From NCBI RefSeq assembly GCF_030269125.1, contig NZ_BSSM01000004.1:124001-188000 (forward strand): 64,000 bases of DNA, written 5' to 3'. Every line of letters begins with the position of its first letter. The first letter of the stretch is position 1. The notes below the pieces were generated by a model that saw only the letters and a program-made list of their open reading frames with translations, did no database searches and was not told the origin of the DNA. The stretch comes from Streptomyces hygroscopicus subsp. hygroscopicus. Lineage in GTDB: Bacteria > Actinomycetota > Actinomycetes > Streptomycetales > Streptomycetaceae. Shown here piece by piece: positions 12,743-21,838 of the stretch. Both the position numbers and the translations under genes were made by a program.

Positions 12743-14284
12743 GTGGAGGGCCAACTTCTGGGAGGCCGGTACCGGTTGGTCCGGCAGCTCGGCGAGGGCG
12801 GCATGGGCGAGGTCTGGGAGGCACGGGACGAGACGCTGGACCGGCAGGTGGCTGTCAAGGTGATCTCCCTGCTCGCCGGCGGCGGAAGCCGTGGGGACGA
12901 GGCGCGCGCTCGCTTTCTGCGCGAAGCGCGGATCACAGCCCGGCTGCAGCACCCGTACGTCGTGACCGTCCACGATCTCGGCGAGAGCAGTACGCAGCGA
13001 GGCATCGCGCCCTTTCTGGTCATGGAGTTGGTGCGCGGCGAAGGGCTCGATGTCAAGCTCCGGGAAGGCTCCGTCGACCTGGCTGAGGCGGCCCGGTGGG
13101 GTGCTCAGATCTGTGACGCCTTGGGTGACGCACACGCTCACGGCATCATGCACAGGGACATCAAACCGTCCAACATCCTCGTCACGTCCGCCGGAACGGT
13201 GAAGGTCCTCGACTTCGGTGTCGCACGCGCCGCCGATCCCTACGCGACCGCCGACCGGCTCACCCAGACCGGCTTCATCGTGGGCACGCCCCCGTACATG
13301 GCGCCGGAGCAGGCACGCGGCTACCCGGAACCGAGGAGCGATCTGTACGCGCTGGGCTGCCTGCTCTTCGAGCTGGTCACCGGCAGGCTGCCGTTCCAGG
13401 CCCCGGACAGTGTCGGCTATCTGACGGCGCACCTGAGCCAGCAGCCACCCGCGCCCAGTTCCGTGGCCGCGGGTGTGCCGGAGGCCTGGGACGCTCTCCT
13501 GCTCAGGCTCCTGCGCAAGGATCCCGCCGAGCGGTATGCGAGCGCCGCCGACGCCGCCCAGGCCCTGCGGGGGCTCGCGGACGCGCCCGAGCCCGCCCCG
13601 ACGGCCACCGCGCCGCTGACAGAGGGTTGGCCGTCGCCGTCCCCCGGTGGCCCCACCAGGAAGCCTGTGGCGGGGCGGAACCGGATCGCGGTTGCGGTCT
13701 GGTTCCTCGTCACGCTGGTGGCCGCCACGGTGACCACGGTCAATATCGACGGAGTCGACGACGGTCGCGACGTGGCCAGCGGCGCCGGCGCGGTCGCCGT
13801 CGCCACCGGGGGGCTGATCGTGTGGTTCGCCGTGCGGGCGCGACCCCGTTGGCAGGCACGCATGGCTCTGCCGCTCCGGTTCCTCCCCCCGGCGCTCCTT
13901 TTCTGCGCCTACGCCACGGTGGTCGCGGCCGACCTGGCCGACGACGCGTCCGTCGGCGGGATCGACGGGGGCTTCTGGCTGTCCGTCGGCGGGATCTCCA
14001 CGCTCACGCTGGTGGGCCTCCTGGCCATGGCCGCGGCCCTCACCCCCCGGACGGGACGCCGGACGCGCGGCATCGGCTACACCCTCGTCGGTGTCAACGC
14101 CGCCGCGGTGGTCGGCACGTTGACGACGATGCTGTCCGGTCATCGGTTCGGTTTTCAGTACGTCCCGTTCGTCTCACGGCAATGGGCCCTGTTCGCCGTG
14201 GGCATGGCGGCCATCGCGCTCTTCTGCACGCGCGAGATCACGACGCGCCGGGCCGGTTCGGCGGGCTTGACGGAACACCGCTGA
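12743..14284 (+). CDS. Hanks-type Ser/Thr protein kinase with six-helix membrane domain
   Basis: 513 residues. The N-terminal kinase is complete: glycine loop GEGGMG at 17-22, catalytic Lys39 in VAVK, the alpha-C Glu61, HRDIKPSN with Asp139, DFG at 157-159 and APE after GTPPYM. After a Pro/Ala-rich linker (about 290-320) the C-terminal ~190 residues have six hydrophobic stretches and no PASTA repeats, so this is not a PknB-type wall sensor. The kinase domain would face the cytoplasm. GTG 12743 is chosen because GGGAGG lies five bases upstream. The signal sensed is unknown. Confidence 0.92.
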   Translation: MEGQLLGGRYRLVRQLGEGGMGEVWEARDETLDRQVAVKVISLLAGGGSRGDEARARFLREARITARLQHPYVVTVHDLGESSTQRGIAPFLVMELVRGEGLDVKLREGSVDLAEAARWGAQICDALGDAHAHGIMHRDIKPSNILVTSAGTVKVLDFGVARAADPYATADRLTQTGFIVGTPPYMAPEQARGYPEPRSDLYALGCLLFELVTGRLPFQAPDSVGYLTAHLSQQPPAPSSVAAGVPEAWDALLLRLLRKDPAERYASAADAAQALRGLADAPEPAPTATAPLTEGWPSPSPGGPTRKPVAGRNRIAVAVWFLVTLVAATVTTVNIDGVDDGRDVASGAGAVAVATGGLIVWFAVRARPRWQARMALPLRFLPPALLFCAYATVVAADLADDASVGGIDGGFWLSVGGISTLTLVGLLAMAAALTPRTGRRTRGIGYTLVGVNAAAVVGTLTTMLSGHRFGFQYVPFVSRQWALFAVGMAAIALFCTREITTRRAGSAGLTEHR

Positions 14285-15538
14285 GCACCACGACGAGAAC
14301 CGGTTCTCCGCGTTCCTCCCGCTGATCGCCACGTGCCGCCGGGAGGTGCCGGACGACCCGGTTCGAAGCCGCCCCGATCGCTGCCCGCGCGATAGGTTCC
14401 CGGCGCACCACGCGGGCCCGGCACGCCGGAGCGGACCGAGCCCCACGACGGGGGACGACGCCGTCCGCGACGTAGTCACCCGCCGGCCGGGCTAGTACGT
14501 CCGGGCCGACGTCGACGCCTGGCTCGCCGGCGCCTTGGCCACGCGCCGAGGGAACGCCCGCGACCCGGCCGCCCGCGAGTCCGGTGCCGGCCTTCCGCCT
14601 CCGCCGGTCCTCGCGCACGCCGCGCCGCTCGCCGGGATCGGCCGGCCGGCGTTCGCGGCCCGGCTCGCCACCACCGGACCCGAGGCCACCGGTGACCTCG
14701 CCGCGCTCCTCGCCCCCCGCCAGGTCGCAGCGCAGGACGCGCACGGCACACTCCGGTCTCACGCACCGTTGCCCACCCAGCGGCCTGGCGACGGGCGCGG
14801 GGTTATGCAGACCTGCCGCCCGTGAACGACCGGGCATTGCGCCCGGCCGAGCGGTGGCCGGACCTCTCATCAGCGTCTCCGACGGCACTCCTCGGGCTCG
14901 GTGACACCACCCCCAGGTCATCCGTTCGACAGGGGGCAAAAGTCATGCCGGGCCCGGAGGCCAGCGGCCCTCTTGCAGGACCGCGAAAAACATAACGGGG
15001 CTGGGGCAGGCGTTGCCGGGAACACCCATGACGTCCGGGGGCGGGTCCCTCCAGGGAATGGGGTGGTCGCCGCGCGGACGGCCGAGGGCCGGGGCGGCCA
15101 CGGTGAGGAGCCAGAACGGCAGCACGCCGCCCGCGGCGGCCAGGATGTGGAGCACCAGGTGTCCACGGGCGGTGCCCTTGGCATGCGGCCGGACCTCGGC
15201 ACGGCCGGTGCTGCTGTCGGAGTCGCTCTCGCCGGCGAGGCCGGCGGCCTCGGACCCTCCATCTCCTGGCGGGCGCGGCCGAGTCCGGCGCGGACCTCGA
15301 CGACGAATGGGGCGGCGAAACGGTCGCGCGCTCCGATCTTGACCACCGGCGGGGCGCCGGTCGTGGGACCGGTCCGAGGGGGACACCTGAGCGACACAGC
15401 CGCGTCGGGAGCGAGCGCGTCAGCCCTGGCGGGATCGAGCCGCTCCGCGAAACCACCGGTCCTCTGGCGCCGTCGCCACTAACCTGACTGGTTGTTCACG
15501 CGCCCTGCGGCGCCCGTGGGGAAGGGAGACGCCCAGCT
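14285..15538. other. 1.25-kb gap with coding remnants
   Basis: Two stretches look like decayed coding sequence. On the plus strand about 14494-14825 codes in one frame for YVRADVDAWLAGALATRR and VLAHAAPLAGIGRPAFAARL with strong third-position GC, but begins right after a stop and has no start. On the minus strand, 15020-15397 looks like a frameshifted membrane-protein gene (listed separately). The rest shows nothing recognisable. Confidence 0.4.
15020..15397 (-). pseudogene. Possible frameshifted small membrane protein
   Basis: The first ~50 residues have good coding bias in one frame (APPVVKIGARDRFAAPFVVE, then GRARQEMEG). The codon bias then moves to a second frame that carries one clear transmembrane helix (LVLHILAAAGGVLPFWLLTV). 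A single frameshift near 15240-15260 would join them. I do not recognise the family; the two halves could also be separate fragments. Confidence 0.35.
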
Positions 15539-17299
15539 GTGTTACCGCTGCGGGAGCACGATCCGGAGCAGATAGCGGACTACCGGCTGCTTGGCCGGCT
15601 CGGCGAGGGCGGGATGGGCGTGGTGTACCTCGCCCGGTCGTCGAGGGGGCGGATGGTGGCGGTGAAGTCGATCCGCACCGAACTGGCGGCGGTCGCGGAC
15701 TTCCGAACCCGGTTCGCGAACGAGATCACCGCAGCCCGGCAGGTCGGCGGGGACTGGACGGCCGCCGTACTGGATGCCGACCCGCACGCGGAACGGCCCT
15801 GGGTCGCCACCGCCTACATCCCCGGGCCCACGCTCGCCGACGTGGTGGACCAGCACGGCCCGTTGCCGGAACGGTCCGTGCGCGGCCTGGCGTCCGGACT
15901 GTGCGGTGCCTTGGCGGACATCCACGCCGCCGGGCTGGTCCACCGCGATCTGAAGCCCTCGAACATCATGATCACGATCGATGGTCCGAGGGTGATCGAC
16001 TTCGGCATCGTCCGCGCGCTGGACGGCCTGACGAGCAGCGGACTGACGTCCACCGGATCGGTCGTCGGCACGCCCGGGTTCATGGCCCCTGAACACATCC
16101 GCGGCGAGCGTCTCACCCAGGCCTGCGACGTCTTCTCGCTCGGCGCCGTGCTCGCCTTCGCCGCCAGCGGACACATGGCCTTCGTCGCGCCCGAAGGTCA
16201 GGCCCACGCCGTCATGTACCGCGTGGTGCACGAGCAACCGGACCTCACCGGCGTCCCCGAACCACTCCGCCCCCTCATCCGGGACTGCCTGGCCAAGGAC
16301 CCGACCACCCGGCCGTCCGTCCACACGCTCCAGACCCGGGAAGAGACGCAGTACCGTCACCTCGAACCATGGCTGCCGGCCGCCGTCCTGGCCCGGTTGG
16401 GGCAGGACGCGGCACAACTGCTCGAACACGAAGACCCGCACACCCGGGTGACCCCCGACACCACCCCGGCTCGCACGCCTCCGTCGCCGGACGCGGCGGT
16501 GACCGAGCCGGCCCGGCCGGTCACCGCTCCGGTCACCATCCCCGACATGCCGCGGCAGCGGTCCGCCCCCGCACGGGATGACGGGGAGCCCCGGCCCACG
16601 CCGGCCGAAGAACGCAAGGGCGCGAACGGCTCAGATCCCGCCACCGTCGCCGTGTACGCGGCGCTCGCCTTGTTCACCGCGGTGGCCACGAGCACAGCCT
16701 TCCGGCAGATCTACCTGGTGCTCACCCTGCACGGAAATGACGCTTACCAGTACTGGGACGGCGGACCCGCCACCGACCTCTGGGGGAAATCCCAGATCGT
16801 CTCCGGAGCCGTTCTCATCGTGTGCTGGCTGATCTGGTTCGCCCGAGCGCGCGCCGTCGCCGAGCGCTTCGCTCCCGGGCGGCTGAGATACCACCCCTCC
16901 ATGGCCGTCCTCGCCTGGTTCATCCCCATCGGCAATCTCTACCTGCCCAAGCAGATCGCCAACGACATCTGGCACGCCTCCAGCCCGCCCGCCCAGGCCG
17001 AGATCACGGCCCCGGCCACCAGACTCGACCTCTGGTGGAGTCTCTGGCTGGCCGCATTCGTCACCTGGCCGGAATTCTGGAGGACGTGCCACTGGAACAG
17101 GGTCGACCACAGCGACTGGGCCGACAGACCCCACGGCGACTACACCTTCAACACCACAGGATGGACGGCCTTGATCCTCCGGCTCCTCGTCATCCCCACG
17201 GCCGTCGCGGCTGCTCTGTACATCCACAGGCTGACGACCTTGCAACGCGCACGTCTCGGCGCCTCGCCCGCAGCATCCTCCCCCCAAGCCCCGCCGTGA
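15539..17299 (+). CDS. Ser/Thr protein kinase fused to a DUF4328 membrane domain, TTA codon at position 2
   Basis: 586 residues. The kinase domain has GEGGMG, VAVK, HRDLKPSN, DFG and APE motifs. A Pro/Thr-rich linker (about 290-375) leads to a membrane region matching DUF4328: LAWFIPIGNLYLPKQIANDI followed by two Trp-rich helices (LWWSLWLAAF, CHW). The start codon is GTG with GGGAG ten bases before it. The second codon is TTA, which in Streptomyces is read by the bldA tRNA, so translation is likely tied to development. It is of the same general type as the kinase 1.3 kb upstream but has an unrelated membrane part. Confidence 0.9.
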   Translation: MLPLREHDPEQIADYRLLGRLGEGGMGVVYLARSSRGRMVAVKSIRTELAAVADFRTRFANEITAARQVGGDWTAAVLDADPHAERPWVATAYIPGPTLADVVDQHGPLPERSVRGLASGLCGALADIHAAGLVHRDLKPSNIMITIDGPRVIDFGIVRALDGLTSSGLTSTGSVVGTPGFMAPEHIRGERLTQACDVFSLGAVLAFAASGHMAFVAPEGQAHAVMYRVVHEQPDLTGVPEPLRPLIRDCLAKDPTTRPSVHTLQTREETQYRHLEPWLPAAVLARLGQDAAQLLEHEDPHTRVTPDTTPARTPPSPDAAVTEPARPVTAPVTIPDMPRQRSAPARDDGEPRPTPAEERKGANGSDPATVAVYAALALFTAVATSTAFRQIYLVLTLHGNDAYQYWDGGPATDLWGKSQIVSGAVLIVCWLIWFARARAVAERFAPGRLRYHPSMAVLAWFIPIGNLYLPKQIANDIWHASSPPAQAEITAPATRLDLWWSLWLAAFVTWPEFWRTCHWNRVDHSDWADRPHGDYTFNTTGWTALILRLLVIPTAVAAALYIHRLTTLQRARLGASPAASSPQAPP

Positions 17300-17343
17300 G
17301 CCTGCGGGCGCTGCCGCTCATCACCTGATGTGCCGGAGGCGGG

Positions 17344-17922
17344 CTACCACTGGCAGTGGACGTGGGTGCTGTGGCCCTTGTCGCCGGGGCCGAGGACCAG
17401 CGTGGCGCCGAGCTTGCGGCACGCGTTCATGAATCCGCGGTGATCGGCCTTCCTGCCCACGTGACGGCCGTTGATCCAGGTGACGTCGACCGCGCGGCCC
17501 GCGTAGTGCTTGGAGCCGCGGCTGTGCTCTCCGCCGACGAACTCGGAGATCTCGAACCTGTAGTGGTACTGGGTGCCGAGCTTCAGGACACCGTTGAGCA
17601 TCCGCGTGTCGAGCGCGACCCGGGCACCCTTCTCGTGACCCCACGGGCTCGTCCTGGCCAGGCGCCCATGGGAGACGTCGACCAGGTTCTGCTTCGGGAG
17701 GGACGCCTTGTCGGTGCCGCCCACGTGCGCACTGGCGTAGGTGATGCCCTTCGTGTTCAGGATGGAACGGGCCAGCCGAGCCGACTCGCTCGCCGGCTTC
17801 GCGGGCGCGTGGTGCCGGGCGGCTTCGCCGTGCTTGCCCGGGGAGGGCGCTGCCGCGGTCGGCCCGGCAGCGAGAGCGATGGCCGAGACCGTCGCGGCGG
17901 CGCAGACAGCGAGACGCTTCAT
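17344..17922 (-). CDS. Secreted M15-like D-Ala-D-Ala carboxypeptidase
   Basis: 192 residues with a Sec signal peptide (MKRLAVCAAATVSAIALAAG, cleavage near AAA-A at about 25). The C-terminal half has the zinc pattern of the M15/hedgehog peptidase fold: HYAGRAVDV supplies a His and an Asp, and THVHCQW at the extreme C-terminus supplies the last His. Proteins of this fold cleave cell-wall stem peptides. It terminates convergently with the kinase gene 45 bases away. ATG 17922 has a modest GAGGA upstream. The exact specificity is not inferable. Confidence 0.8.
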   Translation of the reverse strand: MKRLAVCAAATVSAIALAAGPTAAAPSPGKHGEAARHHAPAKPASESARLARSILNTKGITYASAHVGGTDKASLPKQNLVDVSHGRLARTSPWGHEKGARVALDTRMLNGVLKLGTQYHYRFEISEFVGGEHSRGSKHYAGRAVDVTWINGRHVGRKADHRGFMNACRKLGATLVLGPGDKGHSTHVHCQW

Positions 17923-18374
17923 CGATGGGTCCTCATTCCTCTGTGGACGGCGGAACTACTCAAGAGGAAAGCAGGTGACCAGGCCGTTTCCGGCAGCCCG
18001 ACGGAGTTCCCACCTGATCGAGGTACCCGCGCGTCAACGCCTCGTCCACAGGGAGACCACCAGGAGTGAGCCGGGTCGCTCCGCGACGTGCGGACCCGTC
18101 CGGGACGGCGGGCAGTCCGGTTCCGCCGCACACAGGGCGGGGCGATCGCCGCCGGACACGCCCCTGCGCGGCGGCCGGGCACCCCCTGCGCCACATGTCC
18201 GTTCGCCGCGGCGGTACGAGAACAGGGCCAGGAAGCCCGCGCGTTCGCGGAAACGACAAGGTCGCGTTCGCCGTCGCTCCTGGCGTCCTCGTCGGCCCGG
18301 TCCGGCGCGGCGCCTGACCCGTCGTGGCCAGTCGTACGGAGCGGTGCGTCCCGTGGCGCCGGGTCACACCAGTG

Positions 18375-18473
<99 letters not shown>

Positions 18474-18503
18474 TCGCTCCCGGTCCCCGGTCTCCCCGGG
18501 CCC

Positions 18504-18515
18504 GTTCACGTGAAC
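18504..18515. promoter_or_regulatory. Perfect palindrome in the leader of tRNA-like copy 1
   Basis: GTTCACGTGAAC is a perfect 12-bp palindrome 31 bases upstream of the tRNA-like 5' end. Copy 2 has GTTCACGTGGAA at the matching position (27587-27598), so the left half is conserved and the right half is degraded. Confidence 0.4.
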
Positions 18516-18533
18516 AAGAGTGGCAGGACCGTC

Positions 18534-18560
18534 TGACGGGGGACTGACGCGTGCCTGACG
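18534..18560. repeat. Three TGACG repeats at exact 11-nt spacing (copy 1)
   Basis: TGACG occurs at 18534, 18545 and 18556 (CGTCA on the RNA strand), one helical turn apart, about 61 bases upstream of the tRNA-like element. The same block stands at the same distance before copy 2. The 11-nt spacing recalls direct-repeat sites of response regulators such as PhoP or of SARPs, but the sequence is not a full match to either. Confidence 0.55.
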
Positions 18561-18574
18561 CGGTGCCGCACGGT

Positions 18575-19585
18575 CTACAGGCGGGCCTTCATGCTTTCGC
18601 AGACCCCGTGCACGTCCTCGATCTCGATGTCGCCCTCGGCTCCGCGGAGCACACCGCGGTAGTGCCCGAAGAGCTGGAAGTAGTCGACCGCGAAGAGTCC
18701 GAGGTTGTGCTTCACCTGCTTGCGGCCCTCCGGCTCGAAGACGACGTCGATACGGCCGTCCCGGGAGGCGATGTGCCAGGGGGCCGACGGATCGGCCGAC
18801 GCGGGCTCGAAGACCACGCCGCCGAGGGGCTCGCACCTGCGCGGGGTCCACAGGCAGGACTCCTCCGGCTCGCCGGGCAGCTCGGGCCGGGCCGCGAAGT
18901 TGGCCCCGACGACCGGGCCGGCGTCCGTCAAGGTCGCGAAGGTGCCCCAGAGCCAGTCGGTCCGGTACGGGAGCAGCGAACGGTGCTCGTCGAGGATCGC
19001 CAGGTCGCGGGTGGGGTCGAAGGCGATCTCGGCGTCTCCGACGTGGAGCACGCCGGAGACGGGGAAGGCGGCCTTGTGGGTGTACATGCTCCCCCTCGGC
19101 AGCCGGGAGCTGACGGAGAGGGGAGCGGTGGCCGCCATGGCGTCGAGGTCGAGCTCACCGCGGACGGCCGGGGCCTTCGGCGTCGCCGCGATGTCCAGTT
19201 CGATCCGGTGCCGCGCGGACGCGCGGGAGAAGGAGCAGGCGATCCGGTAGCCGTCGCGCTCGAAGAGGCAGGCACTCTCCAGGAGTTCGGCGGGCAGCGT
19301 GGGGCTGCCGCCGGACGCGTTGGCCGCGTGCTGGTGGAGCACGCCGCGCGTCCGGTCGTAGGCGTAGATCTCGGAACTGGCCAGGTAGTGCGCGTCCTGG
19401 ATGATCAAGGAGGAGTACCAGTCAGGATGCAGCAGCGTGAAGCCGACCCATTCCTTCAGACGCAGGCTCTTCACCCGGCGGGTGAAGCCGGCGTACATGT
19501 CGAGGGGGTTGGCGACAGCGGGCCGGTCCGGCAGCCGGCCCCAGTGGCGGACACCGTCCTGGACCAGGCGCTGAGGGGTGGACAT
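18575..19585 (-). CDS. DUF2804 family protein
   Basis: 336 residues matching DUF2804 along its length: WVGFTLLHPDWYSSLIIQDA near the start, YAYDR and the C-terminal DYFQLFGHYRGVL block ending in HGVCESMKARL. The fold is predicted to be lipocalin-like and the function is not established. ATG 19585 (MSTPQRL) has no clear ribosome site; a GTG at 19615 is the alternative. It lies next to the uronate genes and reads toward the tRNA-like element, but I see no functional link to sugar metabolism. Confidence 0.85.
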   Translation of the reverse strand: MSTPQRLVQDGVRHWGRLPDRPAVANPLDMYAGFTRRVKSLRLKEWVGFTLLHPDWYSSLIIQDAHYLASSEIYAYDRTRGVLHQHAANASGGSPTLPAELLESACLFERDGYRIACSFSRASARHRIELDIAATPKAPAVRGELDLDAMAATAPLSVSSRLPRGSMYTHKAAFPVSGVLHVGDAEIAFDPTRDLAILDEHRSLLPYRTDWLWGTFATLTDAGPVVGANFAARPELPGEPEESCLWTPRRCEPLGGVVFEPASADPSAPWHIASRDGRIDVVFEPEGRKQVKHNLGLFAVDYFQLFGHYRGVLRGAEGDIEIEDVHGVCESMKARL

Positions 19586-19619
19586 GGCGGGTAGTTTTGC
19601 CCAAGGCGTCGCCACGGGT

Positions 19620-19880
19620 CAACAGCCCGTCAGCAGCGGCCGCCGGTGCGTCGCGACAGCCGTGAGGGGCTCGTCCCGCATGCTTCCCCGGTGCCTCCCA
19701 CAGCCCTTCGCGGCCACGGCGCCGGGCCGACGATGACGTGGACCAGACGGGGAAGGCCCGGACGGCGGCGCGGACCGCGGCGTCGACGTCCTGCGCGCTG
19801 GACACGGGGACCGGGTCGCCGACGGGCTCACCGGTACGCGGGCTGATGCCCCGCAGCGGGGCGGACGTCATGTCCCTCAT
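19620..19880 (-). pseudogene. Truncated aldehyde dehydrogenase (alpha-ketoglutaric semialdehyde dehydrogenase type)
   Basis: The first ~46 residues (LRGISPRTGEPVGDPVPVSS, then AQDVDAAVRAAVRAFPVW) are the N-terminus of an aldehyde dehydrogenase, with a proper GGAGG eight bases before ATG 19880. After this the sequence decays and the remaining ~430 residues, including the NAD site and catalytic Cys and Glu, are absent. In this setting the intact gene would have oxidised alpha-ketoglutarate semialdehyde to alpha-ketoglutarate, the last step of the uronate route. It lies 74 bases after udh in the same direction. Confidence 0.7.
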
Positions 19881-19954
19881 CGCTCGGACCTCCGGGTCGA
19901 ACGGGGCGGTCGGGACGGAACCGCACGGAAGGGAAGGGAGCCGGGTGCCTGGCG

Positions 19955-20755
19955 TCAGTCGTCCGCGGCCGCGTCGAGATCCGGCGAGCAGAAGGCGCCG
20001 CCCAGGTAGATCTCGTCCAGCGGGTCGTGGCGGCCCGCGAGTTCGCCGGCGAAGCGTTCGGCGTCGTCCAGGGGCTCGTAGCCGAGGGCGCGTGCCTCGT
20101 CCAGCGAGAACCAGCGGCGGGTGTTGTCCGAGACGCCCCACACCACACGGAAGCCCGGGGAGGGCGCTGCGATGAGCGCCTCCATCAGGCGGGCGCAGTC
20201 GTCGGGGGAGAGCCAGGTGGCCAACTGGCGGGTGGCGATGGGGCGCTCGAAGCATCCGCCGATGCGGACGCAGACCACGTCGAGGCCGTAGCGGTCGTGG
20301 TAGAGGCTGCCCAGGGCCTCGGCGGCCACCTTGCTCACGCCGTAGTAGGTGTCGGGGCGGGGGAAGAGGTAGTCGGGAGCCTCGCCCCTGCCCCGGGGGT
20401 GGAAACCCACCGCGTGGCTGCTGCTGGCGATGATCACTCGGGGCACACCGGCCCGGCGGGCCGCCTCGAGGACCGTACGCGTGCCGTTGATGTTGATGTC
20501 GAGGATCTCGTCCCACGGCCCCTCGACACTGAGCCCGCCGAGGTGGATCACCGCGTCGGCTCCGGTGAGTGCCTCGCACATCGACGGCAGGTCCGTCACC
20601 GACACCCGTGCGGTCTCCACGTCCTCGCCCTCGGCCGCGCCGGGCACCGGCGCCACGTCGAGCAGCCGCAGGGTCCGTCCCGCACGGGCCAGCCGAGGAC
20701 GGAGCAGGCCGCCGACACCTCCCGCGGCCCCGGTGATCACGATGCGCTGGGTCAC
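19955..20755 (-). CDS. udh: NAD-dependent uronate dehydrogenase
   Basis: 266 residues of the extended short-chain dehydrogenase type: Rossmann motif GAAGGVGG close to the N-terminus, catalytic YYGVSK (Tyr and Lys), and the short C-terminal domain of uronate dehydrogenases (GVSDNTRRWFSLDEARALGY). The enzyme oxidises galacturonate or glucuronate to the aldaric acid lactone, which feeds the glucarate dehydratase coded by the divergent operon. GTG 20755 is chosen over ATG 20764 because GGAGGAG sits directly against the ATG but at correct distance from the GTG. It shares an intergenic region with kdgD. Confidence 0.88.
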   Translation of the reverse strand: MTQRIVITGAAGGVGGLLRPRLARAGRTLRLLDVAPVPGAAEGEDVETARVSVTDLPSMCEALTGADAVIHLGGLSVEGPWDEILDININGTRTVLEAARRAGVPRVIIASSSHAVGFHPRGRGEAPDYLFPRPDTYYGVSKVAAEALGSLYHDRYGLDVVCVRIGGCFERPIATRQLATWLSPDDCARLMEALIAAPSPGFRVVWGVSDNTRRWFSLDEARALGYEPLDDAERFAGELAGRHDPLDEIYLGGAFCSPDLDAAADD

Positions 20756-20810
20756 TCGCCTCATCTCCTCCGTAGCGGTGGTGCGGCGGCCGGGCGCGTC
20801 CCGGACCGTC

Positions 20811-20839
20811 TTGACCGTGCTCCGGCCGAGTCTTACAGT
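20811..20839 (+). promoter_or_regulatory. Promoter of kdgD-gudD
   Basis: TTGACC (20811-20816), a 17-base spacer and TACAGT (20834-20839) form a good housekeeping-type promoter. An IclR-type palindrome begins 30 bases after the -10. The promoter of the transporter gene has the same layout. Confidence 0.6.
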
Positions 20840-20868
20840 TCCAAGGCAAGTTCGCAAATGTGGAGCGT

Positions 20869-20884
20869 GTCTGCATATGTAGAC
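20869..20884. promoter_or_regulatory. IclR-type operator 1 (kdgD promoter)
   Basis: GTCTGCATATGTAGAC is a near-perfect 16-bp palindrome just downstream of the predicted kdgD transcription start. It matches the site at 24109-24124 (GTCTACATATGTGGAC) at 14 of 16 positions. It is the likely binding site of the IclR regulator encoded at 23241-24032, acting as a block to transcription. Confidence 0.75.
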
Positions 20885-20911
20885 AACATGCAGGCGACGG
20901 AGGAGTGCCAA

Positions 20912-21838
20912 GTGCCCATGTTCGACGGCGTGCTGTTCTTTCCGGTGACGCCCTTCACGGCGTCCGGACAGGTCGACGGGGAGGTGCTCGCCGAGCATCT
21001 GCGCCGCGGCCTGGCCGCCGGCCCCGGAGGGGTCTTCGTCGCCTGCGGTACCGGCGAGTTCCACGCGCTGAGCCCCGACGAGTACGGCGAGGCGGTGCGC
21101 ACCGCGGTGCGCACCGTGGCCGGCCGCGTCCCGGTGTACGCCGGCACCGGCGGCCCCCTGCCCCTGGCCCGCCAGTACGCGCGCATCGCCCAGGACGCGG
21201 GCGCCGACGGCCTGCTCCTGCTGCCGCCCTACCTGGTCCAGGCCCCGGCGGCCGGACTCGCCGCCTACACCCGGGAGGTCGCCGGGTCGAGCGACCTGCC
21301 GCTCATCGTCTACCACCGCTCCAACGCCCGCTTCGACGCCGCCACCGCCGCCGAGCTGGCCCGCCACGAGAAGGTGGTCGGTCTCAAGGACGGCGTCGGC
21401 GACCTCGACCGGCTCTCCCGCATCGTGACCGCCGTGCGGCACGAACTCGCGGGGACCGGCAAGGAGTTCCAGTTCTTCAACGGCATGCCCACCGCCGAGG
21501 TGACCGTCCCGGCCTACCGCGGCATCGGCGTCGAGCTGTACTCCTCCGCCGTCTTCTGCTTCGCCCCCGAGATCTCCAACGCCTTCTACCAGGCGGTCGA
21601 GAAGGGGGACGCGGCCAAGGTCGAGCGGCTGCAACGGGAGTTCTTCCACCCCCTCGTGGCGCTGCGCGACCTGGTCCCCGGCTACGCCGTCTCGCTGGTC
21701 AAGGCCGGCGTACGCCAGCAGGGCCTGGACGTCGGCGGGGTGCGCGCCCCGCTGGTCGACCCGGCCCCCGAGCACCTCGACGCCCTGCGCCGGATCACCG
21801 ACGCGGGCCTGGCCCTCGTGGAGGACAGCACCCGATGA
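20912..21838 (+). CDS. kdgD: 5-dehydro-4-deoxyglucarate dehydratase
   Basis: 308 residues, a DHDPS/NAL-superfamily TIM barrel. CGTGEF (45-50) and YHRSN (Tyr134) bind the keto acid, and Lys159 in VVGLKDGVGD is the Schiff-base lysine. The family dehydrates and decarboxylates 5-dehydro-4-deoxy-glucarate to alpha-ketoglutarate semialdehyde. GTG 20912 is chosen because GGAGGAG (20899-20905) lies six bases upstream; ATG codons at 20888 and 20918 fit the ribosome site less well. The stop overlaps the gudD start by ATGA, so the two are translationally coupled. Confidence 0.92.
   Translation: MPMFDGVLFFPVTPFTASGQVDGEVLAEHLRRGLAAGPGGVFVACGTGEFHALSPDEYGEAVRTAVRTVAGRVPVYAGTGGPLPLARQYARIAQDAGADGLLLLPPYLVQAPAAGLAAYTREVAGSSDLPLIVYHRSNARFDAATAAELARHEKVVGLKDGVGDLDRLSRIVTAVRHELAGTGKEFQFFNGMPTAEVTVPAYRGIGVELYSSAVFCFAPEISNAFYQAVEKGDAAKVERLQREFFHPLVALRDLVPGYAVSLVKAGVRQQGLDVGGVRAPLVDPAPEHLDALRRITDAGLALVEDSTR

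Noticed and set aside
19955..21775. One 606-residue minus-strand protein covering udh and kdgD
   Set aside because: Only the part after GTG 20755 is dehydrogenase-like; the upstream part is antisense to kdgD, which has its catalytic Lys and ribosome site.
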